Below the pieces are notes generated by a model. The model was not told where the DNA came from. It did no database searches and was given only the letters and a program-made list of their open reading frames with translations. DNA of 64,000 bases from Histomonas meleagridis (Eukaryota > Parabasalia > Tritrichomonadida > Dientamoebidae). The stretch covers positions 248,001 to 312,000 of the forward strand of contig WSYJ01000025.1 in the NCBI GenBank assembly GCA_020186115.1, read 5' to 3'. Shown piece after piece: positions 49,536 to 60,732 of the stretch (positions within the stretch are counted from its first letter, which is position 1; each line of letters starts with the position of its first letter). A program made the translations under genes and the position numbers.

Positions 49536-50239
49536 TCAAAACTCTCATCACAATTTTTGAAAGCAGTAACTATTCAAATCCAGAAACGTTCTATTTAATT
49601 ATTGAGTGGATTCCTCGAGCCAAGAAACCATCAAACTAGTTTGGTGCACCAAATGCTTCCTCAAGAAAAATTATTTCTAAACATAATTAGAATTTGATAC
49701 GTTACATATAAAAATTTTTCCAAAGGTTCGTTTAAAATATTTAATAAATGAAAACGAAAACGTTAATTATCGAAATGATACAATTATCAGAAAATCGATA
49801 TTTGGGAGCTGGATTCATAGGGCCACTAACTAGCGTGTCAGGAATTTGCGCGCACTTTTGCACGCATTTTTCGGAGGCTATCAATTCAATTGTAATTTTT
49901 TATGCACAAAGACGATCAAATAACCGCAGTTTTTGAAAATGAATGATTTTTGGGAATTTAGTAAAGCACACTTCTAACGCTCAATTTTTTAAATACATTT
50001 TTCTCAGTAGATGATATAATAACTCAATAACAGCAATTGGATGTGAGAAGTGCATTTCTCGTCAATTTTATATTAAAATTTCGAAAAAAATTGAAATCAC
50101 AAAAAATATCAAATAATTTTTTAATATGATTTTATTCAAATTTAGACATTGTATGTGTTTGTTTCATTTTATATGAAAAATACCATGCCTAATGATGATA
50201 CTGCAATCCCAAACACAGGAGATAAAAATTTGAATACTT
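49536..50239. other. intergenic
   Basis: Without a gene. A 62-codon plus frame at 49748 has no recognisable content. Confidence 0.5.
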
Positions 50240-50494
50240 TATCGACCATCTTTAAAATTACTTTTGGATAAAGAAGGAATTGATATTAATGCAACAAATA
50301 TTCATTTGAATAATTTAGTATATGTTTTAATATTTGGAATATGTTTTCCTAATTTGAGACAGCATTGCATAAACACTCAAACATATGAAAATCATCAAAA
50401 AATACATTATAACATTTTACATATTAATAAGTATTCTCACAAAATACATTGTAATATTTTACTTTTGAAGATATATACTCACGGAAGTACTTGA
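50240..50494 (+). pseudogene. ankyrin fragment with spacer
   Basis: KLLLDKEGIDINATN is followed by a spacer beginning atattcatttg and containing atatttggaat, ending gagacagcattgc, so the next ankyrin would start TALHKH. The spacer motifs match those at 17 kb and 42 kb. Only one and a half repeats remain. Confidence 0.6.
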
Positions 50495-50546
50495 AAAAAT
50501 AAATTAAAAGAAACAAGAAATTAAATCTAAAGGTGATTTTGTTCTG

Positions 50547-50690
50547 CTGTTTATTCAGTATGGAATTCACTAGATCAATCAATGATTGATAATCTTGTTC
50601 GAGATTTCAATCGTCGGATTGATCTTGTTGTATTGGTCAATAGGGCCTCAATTAGTCAATATTTATCTTCTCATATGACCCAGTCTAAGT
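50547..50690 (+). pseudogene. transposase C-terminal relic
   Basis: VWNSLDQSMIDNLVRDFNRR followed by ASISQYLSSHMTQSK is the type of C-terminal tail found in Tc1/IS630-like transposases. It precedes the next relic in the same direction, so it belongs to another copy. Confidence 0.5.
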
Positions 50691-50866
50691 AAGACCACAA
50701 TTACATTAAATTTTCGAAAATATATCGATATTTCAAATTATCGAGTGTTTAAAGATGAAGAAGGGCAAAAAAATAAGATTTTTCGGGATGTTATATCATT
50801 CAAAAAAGCCTGATTCTGGACATTATACAATAGCTTTAAGATTCAAAAACATATGCTATTATTATT

Positions 50867-51965
50867 ATGATAAAGTCACATTTATATGTAATGTTAATTA
50901 ACATCAATTATAGATATAGAACACCTGAAGAACAACCAGGTGCTCACATACATGGAAGTATGGATATTTTGAATACAATAAATCCTGAAGTTTTGAAAGA
51001 GTATATTGAAAATGCTCCCTCAATTCAGTCAATATCCGTTCCTTTAAGAGAGGCAGAAGAAATTGAATTTTATCCATCACCATCCGGTAAACAAAAGACA
51101 ATTAAGGGTCCCAACGAACTAACCATTTCTATTTCAAAAGAAAAAAGATCATACCAGAAAATGATGGATTCCCAGAAAGAAAAACTCATTAAACTCTTTA
51201 ATGAGCATGGAGAAAGACGATGAAAATTCAATGTGGTACGCTGCAAATGTTGGTATACCTGTATCAAATTTTAAGAGATAGCTGAACAAACCTAGAAAAG
51301 GAGTAAACATATTGGATAAATCATAAAAGAAAGGTATACCTAGAAAAATTGACGAAAATTATGGAAAAGTTTTGCTATCAACATATGAAGATAATCCAGT
51401 TCAAAGTATTGAAGATTTTGCTTACATACGAAATATACAAAGATTGCACTATTACGCAATCGACAATATATCGTTATCTAACACAAAAGGCAGTGGATGA
51501 TAAACTCCCTTTATTTTCATATAAGAAAGCAGTAAATAGGACACCTCTCGAATAGTTTAGAAAATAAGGAAATAAGAAAGAAGGCTTGTAGCAAATTGAT
51601 TTCATATATTCAATCTGGTTACGAGTGGGTATGCATTGATGAGACATCATTTGAAATTGGATATGTGAATGTTGAAGGTTGGGGCAAGAAAGGGGAAAGG
51701 ATATGAAATACAAAAAGGATTAAGGGGTTTAGAGGAACTTCCTTATTTGGCATAAGTTCAACTGGAATGGAGTACTGTTTATTTGTAAGAGGTTCCTACA
51801 GGACCTGTAGCACAAAATGTATTTAATGCATTTCTCAAAAATCCCCTATTTGAGATGTATGGAAAGGAAAATATTGTCATATGGATGGATAATTTTTCCG
51901 TTCACAAACAGGCGATAAAAATGATTCAAATTAAACCAACTTAAATATTCACAGTTTTTTACTCC
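50867..51965 (+). pseudogene. Tc1/IS630-like transposase relic
   Basis: An open segment at 50920-51220 (AHIHGSMDILNTINPEVLKE; EKLIKLFNEHGE) leads into scattered frames: MWYAANVGIPVSNFKR, RKIDENYGKVLLSTYEDNPV (HTH region), QSTIYRYLTQKAVDDKLPL, then CIDETSFEIGYVNVEGWGKK with the first catalytic Asp and VPTGPVAQNVFNAF. It ends ENIVIWMDNFSVHKQA with the second Asp. The GW.KKG signature marks DDE_3/IS630-type transposases. There are at least four frame changes or stops. The third catalytic residue and element ends are not found. The element is inactive. Confidence 0.7.
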
Positions 51966-52087
51966 CTTTTTCAGCTTTGACATAATTCACTACGAAATAT
52001 TTATATTTCATCAAAAGCCAAAAACTTTTTCATTAATTTTTTGTACACAAACCCCAAAAAAAAATTATTTTTTTTTAATAAAAATTT

Positions 52088-55000
52088 TTACTTTTGACCA
52101 ATTTCCTTCAAACCATCCACGCAGTTCACAATTTGTTTAAACAAATTTTCTTCTGTCACCGATCCCTCGTAAATACCAGCGCAGACGTCCTCATCGATTA
52201 CTACTCCGAAGAAAGTTGCTATCACAGATGCTACGATATCTATTCTCTGATAGTTTTGTTCAGACTCCAACATCTTCCAACACTTCTCCAACACGAAACC
52301 TTGTACAGGAGCGAACACGTGAGGGAATTTTCTCATTCCATATATCAAACATTCGGAGATTGTTTCTATTTTATTTGAGCAATTTAATCCGAAGAATTTA
52401 CTACCCAAATAAGTTGCCACTAGAGAAATTTCATCCAAATTTCGTTTATCGAAAGAAGAGAATATAATTTGAGGGAATGAAGTTGGGTTAAAGTTCTTAA
52501 ACTTCAAACGTAATATCCAATTACAATCTTCTGTCGAATAAGCTATGAATGGTAATACGAAATATGCAGCTTTCGATGGATAATTAGTTAATTGACGTAA
52601 ACAAACAGCAGTACAATCAAGTGCTAATTTTTGGGTTTCATTATCTTCATATACTTTATTTAATGTCTTAACTATAGCATAAGGAATATTATCAGTAAAA
52701 CTAATTTCTAATGAATCACCAAACTCTTTAATACCTTTCGATATTGATGGTGATTTATCTAAAGTTTTGGTTAGTTCAACTACATTCTTATACCCATGTT
52801 TAGGTAATATCGTGTCTAATATTCGATATAATAATAGTAATGAAGATTTCCGTAATAATGTTGATGAACTACAAGTTGATAATAATGTTGGCCAAAATAA
52901 TGCAATAGGTATTATCGAATCTAATGGAAATGTATCAATTAATTTTGTTAACGTAGAAAATGCTAATGATAATTTTAATGTAGGAAAATCACTTGATAAT
53001 AAAGAAGGTAATAATTCAACATATTTTTGAGCTGTTTGATAATTCATCGAATCAGTTACTTCATTATATACTGCTGCTGCTGCTTTAATATACCAAATAT
53101 TAGGATTATCCCCAATTTGTTCTTTAGTCATTAATTTTTGATATTCTTTATATACTTTGGTATCAATAATTCGTGCAATATTACCTCCAATATTAATTAA
53201 ATCAAATGCTGATAAGACACGTGGATTTCTTAAAAGTTTTTCTAATTGGTTTTGAATTAATGTAAAACTTTGTGTAGTTTGATCAATAGATTCTAATGAA
53301 ATATTAATAAAAGTTTTAACATTTTCTGCATTTTCTTTATGTGAATGAATACCGGCAACTACACTACAAAATAATAAATATGGTAAATTTGAAGAGGACA
53401 TAAAATCATTACAACGAAATGATAATGAAGGTATTAATTGAAAGATCTTTTCGATGGACATATAATTATCAAATGATTTCCTTCGAATTGTACCATCTAA
53501 ATAATGATCAATGATTAATTCACCCATAATCTTTGAAGATTTCTCCATTAATGATTGTAATATACAACGTAATGTAATAATTGGATAATTCGATGTAAAT
53601 ATAATTGGTAAAATAATTTCTAATGATGTACGTGATTCAATTTCATTCCAAAATAATCGATATAATATATCACAAGTTTCTTGATTCATACAAAACTTTA
53701 ACATTATATGAGTTACAATTGATATATAACATAAATTAGTAGATTTATTAAGGAATTTAATAATTAATGGTATCAATATTGTTAATGTTTGAATATTAAT
53801 AGTTGTTAAAACTACTTTAGATTGATTATTATAACTAATCATAGATTTAAGATATTTCATTAAACAAATTATTACTTCATCTAATAAACCAGATTTTTCT
53901 ACTTCTTTAAATAAGATATTTAAGTTATGACTCTTAGTAAATACATCACAATTAATTAATGAATTATCATCATCATTTATAGCTGCTTCAAATAATTGTA
54001 ATGAAGGATTAAAGAATACATTCTCAGCATTTAATAAGAATAATGATAATGCTATTAATTCAGCTTTATAATTTGGTGATATATTAGTTTCAGTATCAAT
54101 ACAACTAAATCCATGTACTAAATCTTTACGACTTATCATTGATTCATAAGCAGAATTAATATAATTACCTGCATTAGTAATCATTTCAATAGTTTTCCCT
54201 CCATTAATATTAAATGTTACTTGTTTTCCATTTATATTAATATTCCTAATTAAATTTACTTCAATTTTTTGATTAGTTATAATTGTAGTATCATTTACAT
54301 TAAAAGGGACTTCTAATATAAATGAATTTACTCCAATATATAATATACAATCAGTATCATAACATTGAACATTAAATTGACCTCGATAATAATAACTATC
54401 ACCAAATGATTCTGCTGGGAAATATAATAATTTATCACCATCAAAATGATTTGTAACTACACATAAATTATCATTATTTAATGGAAATACTCCAAAAGCT
54501 TTCATAACTTGAGGTGAAGGATTTAATATAGTTAATCGAAAGATTTTCTTAATGAATTCTGGTGGTACATATTTAAAATGTTCTGTAAAGAATTCATTAG
54601 CTCGAGGTGATAATTCTCGAGCATTAATAAAGAATTCAATTGTACGTTTCTTCATATGTGAAAAATGTGATATATAATGATATAAATTTAAATTAAAACT
54701 TACATTAGGGATTTGACTTGGATACATAAAATATCCATGACAATCATTACTAGTTTTACCTAAATATTTAAACCATTGGAAATTACGCATTTTAATTTGA
54801 TCTTCAATAGATGGTTCTGGTATTTTCTTAATTACATGGGTAACATTATGTTTAATATATTCTCTTTTATTAATGATTGGTGGTCGATCTGATAAAAATG
54901 CTAAGACTACATCTTTATCTGCTTTAAATGTATTAGTAGTTAATGTAGGATAATAAGGTTCGGCTTGAATAATTGATTTAATTAAATTATCAAATAATTG

Positions 55001-58000
55001 ATTCTCTTTTAATAATGTAATAAATTCTGTTACATTAAGTCCCATCTTTTTAGTATCATAAGGTTTATTATATAATTTAGGTTCTGTTAATATTGGTTTA
55101 ATGAAACATTCAATAAATAAATCTTTTAATATAGTTTCATCTTTAATTATATTATTAAACTTTTGGAAATAATATACAAATGCTAAATTAGGATTAATGG
55201 CTTGTATAAATTCTTTAATTTTCTTAGGTTTTGCTAATACTATAAATTCTTCAATTTTCCAATTTTCAATAATCTTCTTAAACCAAGCAGTATAAAATAA
55301 TGTATATTGATTATTCTTTAATAAACTTGATTTCTTCTTCTTAAATTTCTTCGTCATCATTAGAAATACTTCATCATGAATATGAAATGTAATACAACAT
55401 GAAATAGCAGATGTTAAAAAGTTTATATTATTTGTAGGTGGTCGATTAAATACTTCGAAATTATTTTGTATTAATAAATTATAAATATGTTCTTTTCCAA
55501 TAAGTTTTGCATATTTAGGATGGAATTGATTATTAATATGAATTTCATCATATACTTTAGAAGCTTCTTCAATAGTCATAATTTTAGGTTCTAATATAGA
55601 TGTAGGTGCATGTGATGAACTATCTAATATTGATGATTTACGAGACTTATTAAAACTTAATCTAGATTTCTTAGAACTTGCAGATTTACCACTTTGTTTA
55701 GAACTTATTGATTTACCACTTTGTTTAGAACTAATTGATTTACCACTAGCTTTAGAAGCTGTAGATTTTGTACTTTGTTTAGATGACGTAGATTTAACAC
55801 TAGTTTTACTTGATGTTGATTTTTGACTTTGAAATGAAGAAGTTGATTTTTGACTAGATTTAGATGATGTAGATAAATTAGAATCAGATAAATTATCATC
55901 TAAATATGTTTTAATATAAGATTCCGTTTCATCTCGAACTATATTCTTTTGAATAGAATGAAATTCTGCTTTAAACATTAAACTTAATGATTCAATAATA
56001 ATTAACTTTAATAATTGATTAGCACTGGATAAAAATTCAACATATAATTGCCATACATAATCAGCATTATTAGATAATATATTCATTACACATTTTTGGA
56101 TTGATGATACATAATTATTATAACCTGCAATATTTGAAGATATATCTTGTAATAATAAATTAAATGAACAAAGTACAAATGAAAATAATTGAATCGCATC
56201 TTCTTTAGAACTTGATTCACTTACTGATGGTATTAAATCAGATAAATCAAAATGAAAATCTGTAAATAAGACTTCTAATATATTACCTATAGGGATTGTA
56301 GTCATTGAAGGTCGTGTAACACGATTAGATAATGATATTTCAATTAATGTAGTAATTATAGATCTTTGTAAAAACAAATTTTTCTTTATATTTAATGAAT
56401 AAAATACTTGAAGAAATCGTGCTAATGATTGAATTATCATACGAATATTATCACCAAATGCTGAGATTTGAATTAAAGAAACAAATACATAAATAATTTT
56501 TTCGATTTCTTCAATGATTTTTGTTGTATCTTCTTGTTCTTGTAATTGATTTGATTCTAATAAAGATGTTAATAAATTAATCATATTAATCCAAAATGTT
56601 CGATTAGAAAACTCTAAATTTTTATATTTTGTGTTTATAAATTCACATGCACTAGTAATAAAATTAGGAAATGTATATTTGTTAATTTCTTTAAATGAAT
56701 TTGTAAATTTCTCATTCCTTAATACAGTTATATCCAAATATTTTAATGTAATATCAATGAAACTTTGTTCTACTGGTATATTTTTGTTGTCAGATAAAGG
56801 CATAGTTTTTAAGAAATGAATATATTTACATAAGAATAATGTATTTGATGAAATCTTTTCTTTAATAGTATCTAATAAATAAGGGTTTGAAGATTGATAA
56901 TTATCATCTTCATTTGAATTAGCTTCAACTTTATTTAATTTATTAGTAATATTTACCCAATGTGAAAAGATAAATTGTAATGAAGGTATTACTACATCGT
57001 CATTCTCAGGTAATGATTTAATAGGAAATGTATATTGATATTTAATATTTGCGATTTTAAGTTTCTCTTCTAATAATTCATTACATGCATCAATAACTGA
57101 ATCTAATGTACAAGATTGTAATAAAAAGATTGTAATTTCATTAGCTTTAATAAACTCTGGTGAATTTGCTAATAAATCATAAGAATTAGTTGTCTCAATT
57201 ACTAAAAATTCCCATTTCAAAAATCGATAAAAAATAAATGGAACTGATATTAATGTAGGTGATGGTATAACTATAGCTTTTTCAACTAATGATCGAAAAT
57301 TAACTGATAATTCTGTAAGTTGTTTCATTGCTAATTTACTTGAAACTGATTGTAATTGTTTAACCCATTTATCAGTAAATGTTAAAAATTCTCGTAATAA
57401 ATGTACTAAAAATATCGAATTATCAATGAAATGTTCAATATAAACTGGTAATACCATATTTAAGATAGAACAAACTTGATCAAAGCCATAATTGGAATGA
57501 ATGAACGCATTTAATTGCTTATTAGCTTTAACACTCTCTTGATTACCATATAAATCCATCATACAATAGATAGAAAATGGATAATCAAAGCCTGTAATGA
57601 AATAGGTGGTCATTCGTACAAATACAGAATATGAATATAAGTCATTTTTGTTATTATCACTAATCGTTTGTAAATGTTTCATTGCTTTGGTAAACCTTTG
57701 TGATAATAAATTAAATAAATTCGTTTGATTCTCCTTTAAGACTTCTGAACTTGGACCTGCTGAACAATAATCATAAACCGTCTTAATAAACACGACTAAA
57801 CCAATATTCCCATATTTATGTTCAGCTAATTCTAAGACTTTCTTACACGCTATACCATCTGGCTTTTGGCGCTTATAAAATTCTAATGCGGCATATCGCG
57901 GCAAAAATAAATTAACAAGATAACCCGTGAAAAATGGTTTCTTTCGTGGCTTGAAAAGCCATTCTTCAAATTTGGGCCGATATGTGAACAGAAATTCATC

Positions 58001-58975
58001 AAATGCACGGAATAATTCATTCTCATTAGGAGTAACTAATGTAACGCAATTGATGATTTCTAAGATCCCTAAGGCAACTGCAACACGGGCTGATTCTTTA
58101 CTTTGCTTAAACTGTGACATCATGTTCAATATATTGGAAAATTGATTTCCTTTCTTACGTGCTTGAAGATCTTGAAGTGACGACCTACAAAATGGCATCA
58201 ACGCTCCAAACAATGACATGTATTCGATGTCAATACTTTTCCATGAGAGTATTGCATCCATTAATTTTTGAGCATCATCAATTCCTTGCTCTAGAAGTAC
58301 CTTGTGTTCTTTGGGACTACGAATAAAGAATCTGAATATGGCATGATAAAGTTTGTCAACAAATTTTGATCTCATATCAGCTTGAATATTAGGTGCAAGT
58401 ACTTGAGCTAAATGAATTGTAGACTTAAATGTAGCAACAGTATAGTTGACATTAGTACAAAGCCTAAAGAGATTGGAAAGTTCATTAACAGAAGAAACTG
58501 GATATGTAAATGGAATTGGATTTGCTCCATGCATGACTAAAACACGTGCAACCTCACTAACGGATTCAACGATAAGCTGTCTTGCTGCATCTCCGCCTTT
58601 ATTGAAAAGACTTAATGAAAGAATTGCGTTTAAAGATTCCTTTGATTTAGAATTAATAACATAGACAGGCAGATGTAAAATTAGTTGGCATATGATGAGA
58701 AGTTTCTTAATTTGTATTGAGCTTGTGCAAGAATAAGAATTATTAATTAATTTACAATATGCTCTTAACTTAAGAAGAAGAACACTCAAAGCTGTTTGAG
58801 GTTTTAACTTCGCAACACCTTGTAGAATTGAAGCATATTTTCGACGCGGAGACTCTATCCAAGCAATTGCAGAAAATTCAGAGTAATCTCCATTTATCCC
58901 TTCTGTGTTCTTAAGATCTTCCTCAATTTCATTGAGCATAGTTTGAACCATTTCTTTCGCAAGGCTCGGAGACAT
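52088..58975 (-). CDS. very large hypothetical protein, 2295 aa, helical with Ser/Lys repeat
   Basis: I do not recognise this gene. The frame is uninterrupted and begins with the ATG at 58975 (MSPSLAKEMVQTMLNEIEED). Most of it is Leu/Ile-rich paired helices like HEAT repeats (EELKIANIKYQ; LLVYLF-type). A low-complexity block at about residues 1031-1111 consists of K/S/Q/T units (KSTSSKQSTKSTASKASGKS). Around residues 1490-1640 a different, beta-rich segment appears (GYFMYPSQIPNVSFNLNLYH; YYYRGQFNVQCYDTDCILYI). Helical repeats resume to the end. The middle is far richer in A/T and Asn/Ile than the two ends. A scaffold or giant regulator is likely; no enzyme motif is seen. Confidence 0.85.
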   Translation of the reverse strand: MSPSLAKEMVQTMLNEIEEDLKNTEGINGDYSEFSAIAWIESPRRKYASILQGVAKLKPQTALSVLLLKLRAYCKLINNSYSCTSSIQIKKLLIICQLILHLPVYVINSKSKESLNAILSLSLFNKGGDAARQLIVESVSEVARVLVMHGANPIPFTYPVSSVNELSNLFRLCTNVNYTVATFKSTIHLAQVLAPNIQADMRSKFVDKLYHAIFRFFIRSPKEHKVLLEQGIDDAQKLMDAILSWKSIDIEYMSLFGALMPFCRSSLQDLQARKKGNQFSNILNMMSQFKQSKESARVAVALGILEIINCVTLVTPNENELFRAFDEFLFTYRPKFEEWLFKPRKKPFFTGYLVNLFLPRYAALEFYKRQKPDGIACKKVLELAEHKYGNIGLVVFIKTVYDYCSAGPSSEVLKENQTNLFNLLSQRFTKAMKHLQTISDNNKNDLYSYSVFVRMTTYFITGFDYPFSIYCMMDLYGNQESVKANKQLNAFIHSNYGFDQVCSILNMVLPVYIEHFIDNSIFLVHLLREFLTFTDKWVKQLQSVSSKLAMKQLTELSVNFRSLVEKAIVIPSPTLISVPFIFYRFLKWEFLVIETTNSYDLLANSPEFIKANEITIFLLQSCTLDSVIDACNELLEEKLKIANIKYQYTFPIKSLPENDDVVIPSLQFIFSHWVNITNKLNKVEANSNEDDNYQSSNPYLLDTIKEKISSNTLFLCKYIHFLKTMPLSDNKNIPVEQSFIDITLKYLDITVLRNEKFTNSFKEINKYTFPNFITSACEFINTKYKNLEFSNRTFWINMINLLTSLLESNQLQEQEDTTKIIEEIEKIIYVFVSLIQISAFGDNIRMIIQSLARFLQVFYSLNIKKNLFLQRSIITTLIEISLSNRVTRPSMTTIPIGNILEVLFTDFHFDLSDLIPSVSESSSKEDAIQLFSFVLCSFNLLLQDISSNIAGYNNYVSSIQKCVMNILSNNADYVWQLYVEFLSSANQLLKLIIIESLSLMFKAEFHSIQKNIVRDETESYIKTYLDDNLSDSNLSTSSKSSQKSTSSFQSQKSTSSKTSVKSTSSKQSTKSTASKASGKSISSKQSGKSISSKQSGKSASSKKSRLSFNKSRKSSILDSSSHAPTSILEPKIMTIEEASKVYDEIHINNQFHPKYAKLIGKEHIYNLLIQNNFEVFNRPPTNNINFLTSAISCCITFHIHDEVFLMMTKKFKKKKSSLLKNNQYTLFYTAWFKKIIENWKIEEFIVLAKPKKIKEFIQAINPNLAFVYYFQKFNNIIKDETILKDLFIECFIKPILTEPKLYNKPYDTKKMGLNVTEFITLLKENQLFDNLIKSIIQAEPYYPTLTTNTFKADKDVVLAFLSDRPPIINKREYIKHNVTHVIKKIPEPSIEDQIKMRNFQWFKYLGKTSNDCHGYFMYPSQIPNVSFNLNLYHYISHFSHMKKRTIEFFINARELSPRANEFFTEHFKYVPPEFIKKIFRLTILNPSPQVMKAFGVFPLNNDNLCVVTNHFDGDKLLYFPAESFGDSYYYRGQFNVQCYDTDCILYIGVNSFILEVPFNVNDTTIITNQKIEVNLIRNININGKQVTFNINGGKTIEMITNAGNYINSAYESMISRKDLVHGFSCIDTETNISPNYKAELIALSLFLLNAENVFFNPSLQLFEAAINDDDNSLINCDVFTKSHNLNILFKEVEKSGLLDEVIICLMKYLKSMISYNNQSKVVLTTINIQTLTILIPLIIKFLNKSTNLCYISIVTHIMLKFCMNQETCDILYRLFWNEIESRTSLEIILPIIFTSNYPIITLRCILQSLMEKSSKIMGELIIDHYLDGTIRRKSFDNYMSIEKIFQLIPSLSFRCNDFMSSSNLPYLLFCSVVAGIHSHKENAENVKTFINISLESIDQTTQSFTLIQNQLEKLLRNPRVLSAFDLINIGGNIARIIDTKVYKEYQKLMTKEQIGDNPNIWYIKAAAAVYNEVTDSMNYQTAQKYVELLPSLLSSDFPTLKLSLAFSTLTKLIDTFPLDSIIPIALFWPTLLSTCSSSTLLRKSSLLLLYRILDTILPKHGYKNVVELTKTLDKSPSISKGIKEFGDSLEISFTDNIPYAIVKTLNKVYEDNETQKLALDCTAVCLRQLTNYPSKAAYFVLPFIAYSTEDCNWILRLKFKNFNPTSFPQIIFSSFDKRNLDEISLVATYLGSKFFGLNCSNKIETISECLIYGMRKFPHVFAPVQGFVLEKCWKMLESEQNYQRIDIVASVIATFFGVVIDEDVCAGIYEGSVTEENLFKQIVNCVDGLKEIGQK
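55640..55880 (-). repeat. Ser/Lys low-complexity repeat in the giant gene
   Basis: Degenerate 30-bp units encode KSISSKQSG/KSTSSKQST-type decapeptides. The units are most regular at 55680-55790. Confidence 0.85.
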
Positions 58976-60732
58976 CTTCAGCTACAAGTCTTTTTGAGCC
59001 CCTTCAAAAAGTTTCGGGTTTGAGCGTACCCCCTAAGAATGACGGTTTATTGAACATAAAAGCATTGTTGTTTAAATTGTTAACAATTATTTATTATCAA
59101 AAAGTACATACAAACCTGTCAAAAACCGAGTGTCAGAACCAAATCAAAACAAAAAGTGGGGTTTTCGGGGATTCATAAAGTGGTTGTAAAAAATAAGCGG
59201 CATTCAAAATTTAACAGCCATGCGAATTATCCGAAATAACAAAGACATGTGATATAAAATTTGAGAAATTCGAATTTCTCATTATCCAAGTAATATGGAA
59301 CTACTAGCAACATAATAGGTGCAAGTACACATCAAATTCCCAGCATACATCTTAAATACTTCGAAGGTAGAATGAAATTACAATTTTTTAATCATGAAAT
59401 ATATCAAATTGATATCTTTTGTTATCAAATATGGAATAAAATGGAACAGGAAAGAGATCTTTTGTTTGGTGTGTAGGTTAAATTGATCACCAAAATGCTA
59501 GGTCGACTCTCTTTCAAAAATATATAAAGATGACAATTAACTGTAGGACAAAAAAGTTGATTCAACACTATTAATGGCCTCAACTGAAACGATGTATGAA
59601 GCATGCTTACATGACCAAATCAGATTTCTTTAGTTTGGTAAAAAAAACCAGTTGCATTTGAGTTGATTTTGATCGTGTGTTTTTTTTTTTCAGAAATTTC
59701 CTTTTTTTCGGATCATTTTAATTACATGGTTTTCATTCAAAAGTTCTACATAAATTTACTTTTCTGCATTTTGAAAAAGCGGATCAACTTTTGAGAACGA
59801 TCGTTAAATCAATTAAAAATAAATAAATTCAAAAAGTGAATATTGGCAAAAATATTTATTCTGAAAAAAGTTACTTTTTCAATGATTATTGAATTGTATT
59901 AACGGTCGCTATGTATTTGGTCATGAACCACTTTTTGAATATGTTTCAATCGTCTTTGCTCTAAATACTTTTTCAATGTATTTTAATCGAATTTAGGAGC
60001 TTGTGTACCACATATTTTTGGATTGTAGTATGTTATTTGTGTCGTATCAAATTAATAAAAAGAGATAAATCTTGTCGAATAATTTCAAGCATATGTCCCT
60101 AAATTCATCATGATGATTATGTACTATATATTAAATTTTTATTAAAATGAATTTAATCTGAGAATGACAAACAGAATGTACCCGTCCTTTCAAGAGATGT
60201 TTCCAACTCAATTTTAGTAAAAAATTATTTCAACCCCAGGTTAAACCACTTCAAGTATTAAGGCAATATTTTTTAAGAACTGAATAAGTATCTTTCATAA
60301 AGTTATGGCTTAATTTCATGGTTAAAATCATTCTGAGATAATATTTTTTGAAGTTTTTCTAATTCGATTAGAGTTATTTTTGAAATTTGGATTAAATCCC
60401 ATTTCTGCTTTATAATGTGCTACAAATTTCGAATTAATACCTTCAGTGATATGAGTAAATAAATTATACCTAAAATGGAATTTATAAATTGTTAACAAGG
60501 CTTCTAATTCAAAATAATTTGTTAGATTTACCAATAGCGGCCGTTTAAACTGACATTTTTTACAAAGATTTGTTAAAAACGGTTATTGGATAATCACGAT
60601 CATATTTCACTGAAAAAGTCGGTCATAAAGACAAAATTGTATTGTCACTTTTTTCACAAAGTGAGTAAACTAATCAAAAGAATATCGTTAAACGGTTTTG
60701 CCAAATCCATACCAATTTTCTAAAACAGGCAA
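58976..60732. other. intergenic, 1.75 kb
   Basis: No gene. gtggttgtaaaa at about 59168 is shared with 14120 and 14331. A 68-codon minus frame at 60328-60534 has no recognisable content. The last 100 bp hold the TCACTTT dyad and AAACGGTT sites (60586, 60691). Confidence 0.5.
60645..60664. promoter_or_regulatory. TCACTTT inverted repeat, candidate promoter element
   Basis: The arms TCACTTT and AAAGTGA are separated by six bases. The dyad ends 68 bp upstream of the PP2A-like ATG. Confidence 0.45.

Noticed and set aside
49748-49936. 62-codon plus-strand frame
   Set aside because: Short, with no homology recognised and no upstream element; chance length for this composition.
60328-60534. 68-codon minus frame
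   Set aside because: No recognisable segment, starts without context, lies in an AT-rich gap.
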